64,000 bases of DNA, taken from CAIWHR01 sp963809965. Its GTDB lineage: Bacteria > Pseudomonadota > Gammaproteobacteria > Burkholderiales > Casimicrobiaceae. The notes beneath the pieces are model-generated. The model worked only from the letters and a program-made list of their open reading frames with translations, had not been told where the DNA came from and made no database searches. Shown piece after piece: positions 8,262 through 17,953 of the stretch; the stretch's first letter is position 1; each line of letters opens with the position of its first letter. The position numbers and the translations under genes are program-made. The DNA lies in the NCBI GenBank assembly GCA_963809965.1, contig CAWELU010000028.1, positions 186,001-250,000 of the forward strand, read 5' to 3'.

Positions 8262-8728
8262 GTCGTCACCTTGGGTATCACGGCGCGCGTCGCGTTTAGG
8301 AACGCACGCAGCTCACCGGTTTCGGCTGGGGTTAGGACGACGCTTCGGTTACCAAAGCGAAACGCCAGCGCGCCATCGCTATCGAGCCGAAAGCGCGCGG
8401 CCGGGTCCACCTGCCGCGCGACAGTCGCCGAGCGTTCTCCTTTGCGAGCTGCGCTCGGGTCGATCCCATCCGCGAGTAGTGCGCGTAGATCGTCGCGTGC
8501 GAGACGCGCTTCGGCGAGGGTGACCTCTGGGTAGACGCCAAGCGAGAGCGACTTTGCCTTGCCGGCGAAACGGTACTTGAGGCGCCAATAACGCGCGCCG
8601 TTGGGCATCACCAGCAAGAACATACCCCCGCCGTCGAACAGCTTGTAAGGTCGTGCGCGGGGTGTTGCTGACTCGACGCTTGCGGTCGTTAGCCAGTGGG
8701 GATTACTTTTTCCGGACGGGGAATACAC
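8252..8728 (-). CDS. Stand-alone integrase arm-binding (DUF4102) domain protein with an extra C-terminal segment
   Basis: The frame has 158 residues, starts at a GTG (8728) and ends ten bases inside the integrase gene. Residues about 27-95 (YKLFDGGGMFLLVMPNGARYWRLKYRF and LSLGVYPEVTLAEARLARDD) are a second, diverged copy of the integrase arm-binding fold. No core-binding or catalytic domain follows. Instead there is a 45-residue tail (RFRLDSDGALAFRFGNRSVV and on to LTPAETGELRAFLNATRAVIP) that I do not recognise. It is conserved-looking and in frame with good codon use, so it is not simply a broken integrase. A role as competitor or directionality factor at the att arms is inference only. Confidence 0.75.
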   Translation of the reverse strand: MYSPSGKSNPHWLTTASVESATPRARPYKLFDGGGMFLLVMPNGARYWRLKYRFAGKAKSLSLGVYPEVTLAEARLARDDLRALLADGIDPSAARKGERSATVARQVDPAARFRLDSDGALAFRFGNRSVVLTPAETGELRAFLNATRAVIPKVTTCP

Positions 8729-8861
8729 CCGGGGAATTTGATCCCAAAAAGAGGCCGGCTGTCAATGGACGTTGCTGGCCGTCCCTGGTCGAAAAACGGC
8801 GATCTCTAGAGGGAAACTCGACTATCCGTTGGCCTTGTTTGGACGTCGCTGAACGCGAAAC

Positions 8862-8952
8862 TGGCGGAGAGGGCGGGATTCGAACCCGCGTTAGGGGATT
8901 ACCCTAAACACGCTTTCCAGGCGTGCGACTTAAACCGCTCATCCACCTCTCC
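8862..8952 (-). tRNA. tRNA-Ser (anticodon GGA)
   Basis: On the minus strand the acceptor arms GGAGAGG and CCTCTCC pair, followed by G and an encoded CCA. The anticodon arm CACGCCTGGAAAGCGTG presents GGA. A long variable arm (TTTAGGGTAATCCCCTAA) marks a class II tRNA, and the T arm has GGTTCGAATCC. The 3' end faces the integrase at about 0.6 kb, which makes this gene the probable attachment site of the element. Confidence 0.97.
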
Positions 8953-8973
8953 GGAGAGCGCATTTTACTTGAT

Positions 8974-9669
8974 TCAGCGCAGCGATATGATCGGCCAGCT
9001 GCGCGAGCGCGCCAGTTCGGCCAGCGCGTCGTCCGGCTCGACAGCCACCGGGTGCGTCACCCTTTCCATCAGCGGCACGTCGCTTTGCGAGTCGCCGTAA
9101 AAGTAGCTTTCTGCAAAGTCGGTCAGTGCCTGTCCGCGGCCGGCCAGCCACGCCTCGAGCCGTGCGACCTTTCCCTCGTGGAAGCACGGGACGCCCGCGA
9201 TCCTGCCGGTGAATTCCCCATCGCGGCATTCGGGCTCGCTCGCGAGCAGATGCGGCACCCCGATCATGTGCGCGATGGGCGTGGTCACGAAGCTGTTGGC
9301 CGCCGTGATGATCATCGTCAGGTCGCCACGCTGCTCGTGCCATGCGACCAACTCGCGCGCCTTGGGCAGAATGATCGGCGCGATCGCCTGCTCCAGATAT
9401 TGTTCCCGCCATTGCTCGAGCTGGGCACGCGGATAGCTCGCAAGCGGCTCGAAATCAAAATGCAGGAACGCCACGATGTCGAGCGTGCCGGCAGCGTAGT
9501 CGTCGTAATAGCGGTCGAGCTCGGCTTCGTATCGCGCGCGCTCCACGACGCCAAGTCGCATCAGGAACTGGATCCACTCGTAAGTCGCGTCCCCGCCGAG
9601 GAGCGTGTAGTCCAGGTCGAAGAGCGCGATGCCCCCGCCCATCGGATTGTTTCCTTGGACGTTCGTCAT
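8974..9669 (-). CDS. HAD-superfamily (HAD-IB, SerB-like) hydrolase
   Basis: The gene starts at ATG 9669, overlapping the stop of soxG by the ATGA arrangement, and encodes 231 residues. The nucleophile motif is DLDYTLLGGD (first Asp nucleophile, second Asp acid/base). Motif II is TMIITAANSF, and motif IV is GDSQSDVPLM. This is the pattern of phosphoserine-phosphatase-like HAD-IB enzymes with a helical cap. The substrate is not deducible. The tight coupling to the sarcosine oxidase operon suggests co-expression with glycine/serine metabolism. Confidence 0.85.
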   Translation of the reverse strand: MTNVQGNNPMGGGIALFDLDYTLLGGDATYEWIQFLMRLGVVERARYEAELDRYYDDYAAGTLDIVAFLHFDFEPLASYPRAQLEQWREQYLEQAIAPIILPKARELVAWHEQRGDLTMIITAANSFVTTPIAHMIGVPHLLASEPECRDGEFTGRIAGVPCFHEGKVARLEAWLAGRGQALTDFAESYFYGDSQSDVPLMERVTHPVAVEPDDALAELARSRSWPIISLR

Positions 9670-10274
9670 GCTGTCACGCCGAAGCCGTATTCGGCGGCCG
9701 CGTCCTCCAGCCACGACCAGAGATAGTCGGCATAGCTGCGACGGACGATGATCTCGAATGACGGCTGTCGATCTACCTGCCGGAGGAGGATCGGGGCCTT
9801 GGCGAGATGGCTCTGCGCGCATCGCCCGATGTCGAAGGCGCGCGGATGCAAATCGATGGGGCAGCCCTTCGTCAGAACATCTCGCGCGCGATCACCGCGC
9901 ACGACCACGACAGTCTGGCCGCCAGTTACATCGGTAACAGCGTTTCGCAGGCCCACCAACGCGGCACGCAACTCGCGCTCCAAAATCGTCTTGTGCTCGT
10001 CCACGGTGACGATCAGCCATTCGTCGGGCCCGAGCCAATACCCGATGTGGCCCCGAGCTTCGCTCACCGTGTTGGGGATGATCGGCAGGTCGACACCTCC
10101 TACCTCACGGACTGTCCCCACGAAACGTGCGTCCCGCGCGTCGCCACGCAGATTGAGATGCCCCAGAAACGCGCGCTCGCAAGCGACGACGCCGGCGCTC
10201 GCCGGCGACGGCGTCGCGCGTGTTGCGAGGTCAAAGCGTACCAGTGGGCTCTCGCTGGTGATCGGCTCAGGCAT
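9666..10274 (-). CDS. soxG: Sarcosine oxidase gamma subunit
   Basis: It has 202 residues from ATG 10274, which overlaps the end of soxA by eight bases. Motifs SEARGHIGYWLGPDEWLIV, ALVGLRNAVTDVTGGQTVVVVRGDRARDVLTKGCPIDLHP and the C-terminal VRRSYADYLWSWLEDAAAEYG match SoxG of heterotetrameric sarcosine oxidase. The subunit resembles the GcvT fold and packs against the folate-binding part of SoxA. It is last of the sox genes before the HAD hydrolase. Confidence 0.93.
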   Translation of the reverse strand: MPEPITSESPLVRFDLATRATPSPASAGVVACERAFLGHLNLRGDARDARFVGTVREVGGVDLPIIPNTVSEARGHIGYWLGPDEWLIVTVDEHKTILERELRAALVGLRNAVTDVTGGQTVVVVRGDRARDVLTKGCPIDLHPRAFDIGRCAQSHLAKAPILLRQVDRQPSFEIIVRRSYADYLWSWLEDAAAEYGFGVTA

Positions 10275-13200
10275 TCTGCCGGGTCCCTTCGGGATCAATG
10301 AATACCGGGCTCGCGATGACCGCCTCCTTTGTCCGTCCGCTCGTGAGCGGAATCTGAACCTTCTCGCCCATGCGCTGGCGACCACCCTGCACGAGCCCAA
10401 GAGCGATCGAGCGGCCCAGGCAGGAGCTGTAATAGCTGGAGGTCACGTGACCGAGCATCGGCACCGGCGCCGCCGCCGAAGCGTCGACGACGATCTGGCC
10501 ACCTTCCGGCAGGACGTCCGTCGGATCTTCAGTCAGCAGGCCGACGAGCTGCTTGCGATCGGCGCGAGCCGTATCCGAGCGCGCCAGCGAGCGGCGACCG
10601 ATGAAGTCCTTTCCCTTGGCGATGATCCAGTCCATTCCCAGATCGACTGGTGTCACCGAACCGTCGGTGTCCTGTCCGACGATGATGAAACCCTTCTCGG
10701 CGCGCAGCACATGCATCGTCTCGGTGCCGTAAGGCGTGATCCCGTACGGAGCGCCTGCGCTCATCAAGGCTTCCCAGACGTGTCGCGACTCGTTCGCGCA
10801 CACGTTGACTTCGTAGGCGAGCTCGCCCGAGAAGCTGATCCGCATGACGCGCGCCGGGACGCCGGCGACGGTGCCTTCGCGACACGACATGAACGGAAAC
10901 GCCTCCGGCGAAAAATCGATGCCCTCGCTCACGGCTTGAACGACCGCGCGGCTCTTCGGTCCCACCACCGCGGCGGTGGCCCAGTGATCGGTCACCGACG
11001 TGAGATAGACCTCGAGGTGCAGCCATTCGGTCTGCAGCCAGCGTTCGAGCCACGCCAGGACGCGCGCCGCGCCGCCCGTGGTCGTCGTCATCAGGTAATG
11101 ATGCTCGGCAAGCCGCGTCGTGACCCCATCGTCGAACACCATGCCGTTCTCGTCGAGCATCAGGCCGTAGCGGCAGCGGCCGACGCCGAGCTTCGTCCAC
11201 GCGTTCGTGTAGACCCAGTTGAGCAGCGTCACGGAATCCTTGCCCTGGATGTCGATCTTGCCCAGCGTGGATGCGTCCATGATGGCCACACCGTTGCGTG
11301 CGGCAAGGCACTCGCGCCGCACGGCGCCATCCATGCTCTCCCCCGGTCGCGGGAAATACCACGGACGTTTCCATTGGCCGACATTCTCGAACGGCGCGCC
11401 TTGCGCCTCGTGCCATGAATGCAGCGCCGTCCGGCGCACGGGCTCCAGGAACTCGCCGAGATCGCGTCCCGCAATCGCGCCGAAGGTGACTGGCGTGTAG
11501 TTCGGGCGAAACGTCGTGGTGCCGGTGCTCGCGATGTCGTTGCCGAGCGCCTGCGCCAGGATCGCCATTCCGTTGATGTTGCCGAGCTTGCCCTGGTCGG
11601 TGCCGAAGCCCAGCGCGGTGTAGCGCTTCACGTGCTCGATCGAATGGTATCCCTCGCGCGCCGCCATCACGATGTCCGATGCCGTGACGTCGTTCTGCAG
11701 GTCGACGAACTGCTTGGGGCCACGGCCGGGTGGCTTGGCCGAAGGCACGATCCAGACGGGCCGGAGCGGCTCCTCGACCACGTCGTCGACCGCTGGCGCA
11801 GTCGATCCACCGCCGGTCGCAGAAGCCGGACTCATGCGCTGCCTCGGCCCCGGCCGCCGCTCCTTCCCGTATGCAATCGCGGAGAGCGAAGCTGCCGTTG
11901 CACGCACCGGCCGAGCGCTCCGCTTGCACCGAAACACCCGGCACGAAGCAGGCTTTCGCTTCGTCGAAACGCGGCTTGCCCCCCGATTGCGCGTGCAGGT
12001 GCACGACCGGACTCCAGCCGCCGGATACGGCGACGAGATCGCAGGAGATGACCTTCGCCGGACCAGTGACGCGTTGCCCCGTCGCATCGAGCGCCATCAC
12101 CTTCACCGCGCGCACGCGCTTCACGCCCGAGATGTCGACAACGGCCGCATTTGCGATCACGTCGACTCCCGCCTTGCGCACCCTCGTTGGGAACTCGCCG
12201 CCCGGATTTGCGCGAAGATCCACGACCGCCGCCACCGCGATGCCCGCCGCGACGAGATCGAGCGCAGCCCGATACGCACCGTCGTTGTTCGCGAACACCA
12301 CGGCGCGCGATCCCGGCCGGACGCCATAACGATTCACGTACGTGGATACTGCCCCGGCGAGCATGACGCCGGGACGGTCGTTGTTCGGGAACACCAGCGG
12401 ACGCTCGATGGCGCCGGTCGCCAGGACCACCTGCTTCGCGCGTACGCGCCAGACGCGCTCGCGCGCTCCCTTGCGTTGACCCAACGGCAAGTGGTCGGTG
12501 CGCCGCTCGGCAATCGTCAGGAAGTTGTGATCGTGATAGCCGAACACCGTGCTGCGCGTGAGCAATCGCACGTCCGGCATCGCGGCCAGTTCGGTGACGA
12601 TCCGCGACACCCATGCCGAAGGCGAAGCGCCGTCGATCGTGACACCGGATTGTGCAATGGTGTTGCTGGGCTCGCCGGCGATTGCGCTGGTGGTTTCGAA
12701 GCGGAGCCACCGAACGCCTCGTCGCGAAGGCCGAGCAGGCTGCCGCCGAACTCACCTTGTTCGTCGGCGAGAATGACCCGCGCCCCGGCCTTGCCCGCCG
12801 ACCATGCCGCCGCGAGCCCGGCGGGACCTCCGCCGACCACCAGCACGTCGCAGTGCGCGTTCATCTTGTCGTAGTGGTCGGGATCGCGCTCCGCGGGCGC
12901 AGTGCCGAGGCCGGACGCCTTGCGGATGAAATGCTCGTAGCGCATCCAGGACCGCCGCGGCCACATGAACGTCTTGTAGTAGAACCCGGCCGGGATGACG
13001 CGCGCGCACCATCCGGCGATCGCCATGAGATCGAAGCCGACGCCGGGCCATGCGTTGACGCTCGACGCGACCAGGCCGTCGTACAACGTCACTTCGGTCG
13101 CCCGCGCGTTGGGCACCGTGGCGGCGCCGGATTCCAGCTGGACGATCGCGTTGGGTTCCTCGACGCCGCTCGCGACGATGCCGCGCGGACGATGGTACTT

Positions 13201-13356
13201 CCAGCTTCGCGCAACGACCGTCACGCCGTTGGCGAGCAGCGCCGAGGCAAGCGTGTCACCCGCGTGGCCCTCGTAGGTCCGGCCATCGAACGTGAAACGC
13301 AAGCGCGTACGACGGTCGATTCGCCCCCCGACCGGAAGGCGATGGCCCTGGCTCAC
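10267..13356 (-). CDS. soxA: Sarcosine oxidase alpha subunit (two apparent frameshifts)
   Basis: GTG 13356 overlaps the soxD stop, and the 3090-base span fits the roughly 1000-residue family length. The N-terminus holds a ferredoxin-like segment (FTFDGRTYEGHAGDTLASALLANG) that in SoxA is part of the NAD-binding half. A dinucleotide fold follows (DVLVVGGGPAGLAAAWSAGKAGARVILADE), then a second Rossmann region (NNDGAYRAALDLVAAGIAVAAVVDL) and a C-terminal GcvT-like folate domain (RRECLAARNGVAIMDASTLGKI). Together with SoxB it demethylates sarcosine to glycine, giving methylene-THF and H2O2. The reading frame changes near 12700 and again near 11840, but the protein continues without loss, so single-base sequence errors are the likely cause. 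Confidence 0.9.
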
Positions 13357-13634
13357 GCGCCGCGCCCAGGCGCCGGATCGCCCGGCTTGTAGACGGACGT
13401 GATCCGGTAGCTGACGGTATCGCGCTCCACGTTGAACCACCGCCGGCAACCGTGCGTATGCACCCATTGCTCGAGGTGGCGGCCGCGCGGGTTCTTGCGC
13501 ATGAAGAGGTAATCGCCCCATTGCTCGTCGGTGAGCGCGTCCGGTTCGGCCGGCCGCGCGATGTGCGCCTCGCCCCCACAGGAGAACTCGGTCTGCTCCC
13601 GCGGACCGCACCAGGGACAGGTGATGAGCAGCAT
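13353..13634 (-). CDS. soxD: Sarcosine oxidase delta subunit
   Basis: The 93-residue size is normal for SoxD. It binds zinc in the family, and the ligand candidates are visible: CPWCGPREQ near the N-terminus and HTHGCRRWF near residue 60. The start is ATG 13634, 19 bases after soxB, and the stop overlaps the soxA start (GTGA). The gene is intact. Confidence 0.95.
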   Translation of the reverse strand: MLLITCPWCGPREQTEFSCGGEAHIARPAEPDALTDEQWGDYLFMRKNPRGRHLEQWVHTHGCRRWFNVERDTVSYRITSVYKPGDPAPGRGA

Positions 13635-13653
13635 GGTTGGCGTGCTCGCCCGC

Positions 13654-14904
13654 TCAGTGCGCGACCGCAGCAGCGCCGTGCTCGTCGATCAGGCGGCCGG
13701 TGAAGAAGCGGTCGAGCGAAAAGGCCGCGTTCAACTCGTGCGGACGGTCCTGGGCGATCGTGTGCGCGAACACCCAGCCCGATCCCGGTGTCGCCTTGAA
13801 GCCACCCGTTCCCCAACCGCAATTGAAGTAGAGGCCCTGTACCGGGGTGAGCCCGATGATCGGGCAGGCGTCCGGACACACGTCGACGATCCCGCCCCAC
13901 TGGCGGTTCATCCGCACGCGGGAAAAAATCGGGAACAGCTCGACGATGGCCGCGAGCGCATTCTCGATGATGGAAAAGCTGCCCCGCTGCCCATAGCCGG
14001 TGTAGGCGTCGATGCCGGCCCCGATGACGAGATCGCCCTTGTCGGACTGGCTGATGTAGCCGTGCACGGCATTCGACATCACGACGGTGTGCAGCACGGG
14101 CTTCAGCGGCTCGGACACGAGTGCCTGCAGCGGATGGCTTTCGATCGGCAGGCGCAGGTCCACCATCGCCGCGAGCACGCTGGAATGGCCCGCGGCGACG
14201 ACACCGACCTTCTTCGCCTTGATGAATCCCTTTGCGGTCTGTACACCGGTCACGCGGGATCCCTCGCGCCGGATGCCGGTGACCTCGCAGTTCTGGATGA
14301 TGTCCACGCCACGCGCATCGGCCGCCCGGGCGAATCCCCAGGCGACCGCGTCGTGACGAGCGATTCCAGCGCGGCGCTGCAGCGAAGCGCCGAGGATCGG
14401 ATAGCGCGCACCCGGCGAGGTGTCGAGGATCGGCACCATCGCCTTCACCTGCGCCGCATCGAGGATCTCGCCATCCACGCCGTTCAACCGGTTGGCGTTC
14501 ACGCGCCGCGCGATGTCGCGCATGTCCTGCAGCGAGTGGCCGAGGTTCAGCACCCCGCGCTGGCTGAACATCACGTTGAAGTTGAGCTCCTGCGAGAGTC
14601 CCTCCCACAGTTGCATCGACTTTTCGTACAGGTGCGTGGCCTCGTCCCAAAGGTAGTTGGAGCGGACAATCGTCGTGTTGCGCCCCGTGTTGCCGCCACC
14701 GAGCCAGCCCTTTTCCACCACGGCGACATTGGTGATGCCGTGGTCGCGGGCAAGGTAATAGGCGGTGGCGAGTCCGTGCCCGCCGCCACCGACGATGACG
14801 ACGTCGTACTCCCGCTTCGGCTCCGGCGTCCGCCAGACGGCCGGCCAACGCTCGTGGTGGCTGAACGCATTGCGAACGAGGCTGGTGACGGAATAGCGGC
14901 GCAT
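13654..14904 (-). CDS. soxB: Sarcosine oxidase beta subunit
   Basis: It has 416 residues from ATG 14904, the full family length, and is intact. The N-terminal FAD-binding motif is DVVIVGGGGHGLATAYYLARDHG, followed by EKGWLGGGNTGRNTTIVRSNYLW, a signature of SoxB. The C-terminus has GWGTGGFKATPGSGWVFAHTIA. SoxB carries the FAD site and the covalent FMN site that oxidise sarcosine to the imine. It is the first gene of the soxBDAG-HAD operon, downstream of the AraC-type regulator on the same strand. Confidence 0.95.
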   Translation of the reverse strand: MRRYSVTSLVRNAFSHHERWPAVWRTPEPKREYDVVIVGGGGHGLATAYYLARDHGITNVAVVEKGWLGGGNTGRNTTIVRSNYLWDEATHLYEKSMQLWEGLSQELNFNVMFSQRGVLNLGHSLQDMRDIARRVNANRLNGVDGEILDAAQVKAMVPILDTSPGARYPILGASLQRRAGIARHDAVAWGFARAADARGVDIIQNCEVTGIRREGSRVTGVQTAKGFIKAKKVGVVAAGHSSVLAAMVDLRLPIESHPLQALVSEPLKPVLHTVVMSNAVHGYISQSDKGDLVIGAGIDAYTGYGQRGSFSIIENALAAIVELFPIFSRVRMNRQWGGIVDVCPDACPIIGLTPVQGLYFNCGWGTGGFKATPGSGWVFAHTIAQDRPHELNAAFSLDRFFTGRLIDEHGAAAVAH

Positions 14905-14964
14905 CGGCGGGCGACGTCGATTGTCGTTACGCGAAGGATACCGACGCGGGGAGCGAGGGAACGT

Positions 14965-15995
14965 TCAATGGCTCGCCGCGCGATTCGTCTGCCGTTCCGC
15001 GCTCGGCGGATGGCCGAAGGCGTTGCGGTAGCACTTGGAGAAATGCGGCGGCGACTGGAACCCGCAGGCCGTCGTGATATCCGTGATCGACATCGAGGTC
15101 TGCAGCAGGAGCTCGCGCGCCCGGCGCAGGCGGAGCTCCAGGTAATACTTCGTCGGCACCTGATCCAGATGCTGCTTGAACAGCCGCTCGATCTGCCGGC
15201 GCGAGACGCCGATCGACGCCGCCAGCTCGTCGAGCGGGATCGGGTCCTCGATGTTGGCCTCCATCAGCGCGGCGGCCTTGATGAGCCGCTCGTGAAAGAC
15301 GCCGACCTGCGCCTGCAACGGAATGTGCTGGCGGTCCTGGGCATTGCGGATGCGGTCGAGGATGAACTGCTCGGAGATCAGCGATGCGATGTCGCGCCCC
15401 AGATGGTCCGTGATCATGTTGAGCATCAGGTCGAGCGGCGCGATGCCGCCCGAGCAGGTGTAGCGGTCGCGGTCGATCGCGAAGAGCTGCTCGGTGAACA
15501 CGATCCGCGGAAACTCCTCCCGCAACGCCGACATGTTCTCCCAATGAATCGCCGCGCGATACCGGTCGAGCAGACCCGCCTTGGCGAGCGCATAACCCCC
15601 GGTGCACAGACGACCCGAGGGCGACACGACGCTGCGCGAGCCGGCGCAGCGCGCTCACGAGATCGCGCGTCACCGCCTGCTGCACTTGCACACCGCCGCA
15701 GACGAACAGGACGTCGACCGGCCCGACCTGGTCGAGGGCTACCGTCGGCGACAGCGCGAGGCCGTTGCTCGCGGCGACCGCCTGACCGTCGAGACTGGCG
15801 ATCGACCACTCGTAGACGTCCTGTTGGCATACGCGATTGGCCATGCGGAGCGGCTCGACGGCGCTCGTGAGCGCGATCATCGAGTAGCTCGGCAAGCGTG
15901 AGGAATCCGAACCGGTGCCTGGAAGAGAATCTCGCTCGTTCCGCCGGGCGCAACGCACGGCCGGCCTGGCCCGGAGCGGCGGCATTCCGGCGCAT
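14965..15995 (-). CDS. GATase1-like AraC-family regulator, GbdR/SouR type (two apparent frameshifts)
   Basis: The protein begins at ATG 15995 and reads HRFGFLTL, then (shifted near 15895) PSYSMIALTSAVEPLRMANRV, GPVDVLFVCGGVQVQQ, then (shifted near 15620) GGYALAKAGLLDRYRAAIHWENMSALREEFPRIVF. This is the DJ-1/PfpI-like ligand domain. The C-terminal third is an AraC DNA-binding domain with both helix-turn-helices (LDELAASIGVSRRQIERLFKQH and ITDITTACGFQSPPHFSKCYRNAFGHPP). Regulators of this architecture in pseudomonads (GbdR, SouR) respond to betaine, dimethylglycine or sarcosine. Its place between sox genes and a divergent choline dehydrogenase-like gene fits that role. Confidence 0.85.
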
Positions 15996-16094
15996 CAGGA
16001 ACGGCTCCGGACGACGCGATCGTTGCCCCCGAACACGTCCGTTGGCGCGATCAAGATAGGAAACCGGCAGCGCGAGGTCATGCGCATCGACGAC

Positions 16095-16113
16095 CGCAGT
16101 TTGTCAAACTGCG
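16095..16113. promoter_or_regulatory. Perfect palindrome, candidate operator
   Basis: CGCAGTTTG T CAAACTGCG is a perfect nine-base inverted repeat around one base. It lies in the 239-base gap between the divergent AraC-type regulator and the GMC oxidoreductase, where a transcription-factor site is expected. Nothing coding overlaps it. Confidence 0.55.
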
Positions 16114-16234
16114 ACGTTGCTGTCCAGCCGCAGGTATCCGCGATGCGTCACCGCCGGACGATAATCCGGGTGGGCTCGCGCGAGTTGTCGTACATTGGCG
16201 TTCCGATCACGGCAATCGACCCGCGAAGCCCGCG

Positions 16235-17904
16235 ATGTCCGGCATGAAAGAGTTCGACTACATCGTCATCGGCGCGGGGTCGGCCGGCTGCGTGCTCGCC
16301 AACCGGCTCACGACTGCGCCGGACATCGCCGTGTTGCTGATCGAGGCCGGCCCGCCGGACCGCAGCCTCTTCATTCACATGCCGTCGGCCTTCGCGTATC
16401 CGCTCGCGGACGACAAGTACAACTGGGCGTACGTGACGGAGCCCGAGCCGCACCTGGACGGGCGGCGCATCTCGTGTCCGCGCGGGCCGCGTGCTCGGCG
16501 GTTCGTCGTCGATCAACGGGATGGTCTACATACGCGGCCACGCCGCTCGATTACGACGGATGGGCCGCGGCCAAGGGTCTCGAACACTGGTCCTATGCGC
16601 ATTGCCTGCCTTACTTCAAGCGCGCGGAAACGCGGATCAAGGGCGCCGACGACTACCACGGCGGCAGCGGTCCGCTCTATGTCACCACCGGAGCCATGCA
16701 GAATCCGCTCTACCGGGCCTTCATCGACGCCGGAATCCAGGCCGGCTACGCGCGCACCGAGGACCTGAACGGCTATCGGCAGGAAGGCCTCGGGCCGATG
16801 GACCGGACGACGTACCGGGGACGGCGCTGGAGCGCCGCGATGGCTTACTTGCGGCCCGCGCGGACCCGTGGAAATCTGAGCGTGCTGCCGCGGTGCCTCG
16901 TCACCCGGATCGTGTTCGAGGGAACGCGCGCCATCGGGGTCGAATACGCGCACGATGGTCAACTCGTTCGAGCGCGAGCCCGGCGCGAAGTCATCGTCTC
17001 CGGCGGCGCGATCAACTCGCCGCAGATCCTCATGCTGTCCGGGATCGGCGATGCGGACGCATTGCGCAAGCACGGGATCACGCCGGTGGCGCACGTACCG
17101 GGCGTCGGCGAGAACCTGCAGGATCACATCGAAACCTACGTGCAGCACGCGTGCACGCAGCCGATCACGCTGTACTCGACGCAGAACCTGCTGGCCAAGG
17201 GAAGAATCGGCTTCGAGTGGCTGCTGTTCCGGACCGGACTCGGCGCCACCAATCATTTCGAGGCCGGCGGCTTCATCCGCAGCGCGGCGGGCGTCCGGCA
17301 TCCCGACCTGCAATATCATTTCCTGCCCATCGCGATCACCTACGACGGCAGGGAGAAAGTCGACCAGCACGGCTTCCAGGCCCACGTGGGCCCGATGCGC
17401 CCGACCTCGCGCGGCTGGATCAGGCTGGCGTCGTCGGACCCGCGCCAGCCGCCTCGGATCCAGTTCAATTACCTTGCGACCGACGGCGATCGCCGCGAAT
17501 TCCGCGCCGGCGTCAGGCTCACGCGCGAGATCTTCGCGCAGAGGGCGTTCGACCCGTACCGCGGACCCGAGCTCTCGCCGGGGCCAGACATCGTCACCGA
17601 TGCCGAAATCGACGCGCATCTGCGGCGCAAAGCCGAGAGCGCCTATCATCCGTCGTGCTCATGCAAGATGGGCGCGAACGAGGATCCGATGGCGGTGGTC
17701 GATGGCAACCTGAAAGTGCGCGGCACCGAGGGCCTGCGCGTCGTCGACGCATCGATCATGCCGGCCGTGGTGAGCGGCAACCTCAATGCGCCGACGATCA
17801 TGATCGCCGAAAAGGCGGCCGACCTCATTCTCGGCAAGCGGCCACTGCCGCCCAGTGAGGTCCCGGTCTTCGTCCATCCGGAGTGGCAGACGAAACAGCG
17901 TTGA
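16235..17904 (+). CDS. GMC-family oxidoreductase, choline dehydrogenase-like (two apparent frameshifts)
   Basis: From ATG 16235 (or 16244) the protein opens with the FAD motif DYIVIGAGSAGCVLANRL and continues WAYVTEPEPHLDGRRISCPRG. The frame then changes near 16482 into LGGSSSINGMVYIRGH and again near 16540 into LDYDGWAAAKGLEHWSY. The remaining 450 residues are in one frame, with GGAINSPQILMLSGIG, the GMC signature 2, and the C-terminal catalytic region YHPSCSCKMG...VVDASIMPAVVSGNLNAPTIMIAEKAADLI. About 555 residues matches BetA/alcohol dehydrogenase GMC enzymes. Choline to betaine aldehyde is the likeliest reaction given the neighbours, but other alcohols are possible. Confidence 0.87.
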
Positions 17905-17953
17905 TGCGCTGCCGTCGCGCGAGTTCGGACGGAAGGTTCTTCCGGCGCCGAGG

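Noticed and set aside
1..8860. Second attachment site (tRNA-Ser 3' end repeat) within the window
   Set aside because: I saw no second copy of the T-arm sequence on either strand left of the integrase.
10529..12610. A 693-codon frame in soxA
   Set aside because: Only its first 260 codons are SoxA sequence. The rest is Arg-rich shadow translation after the frame change near 11840.
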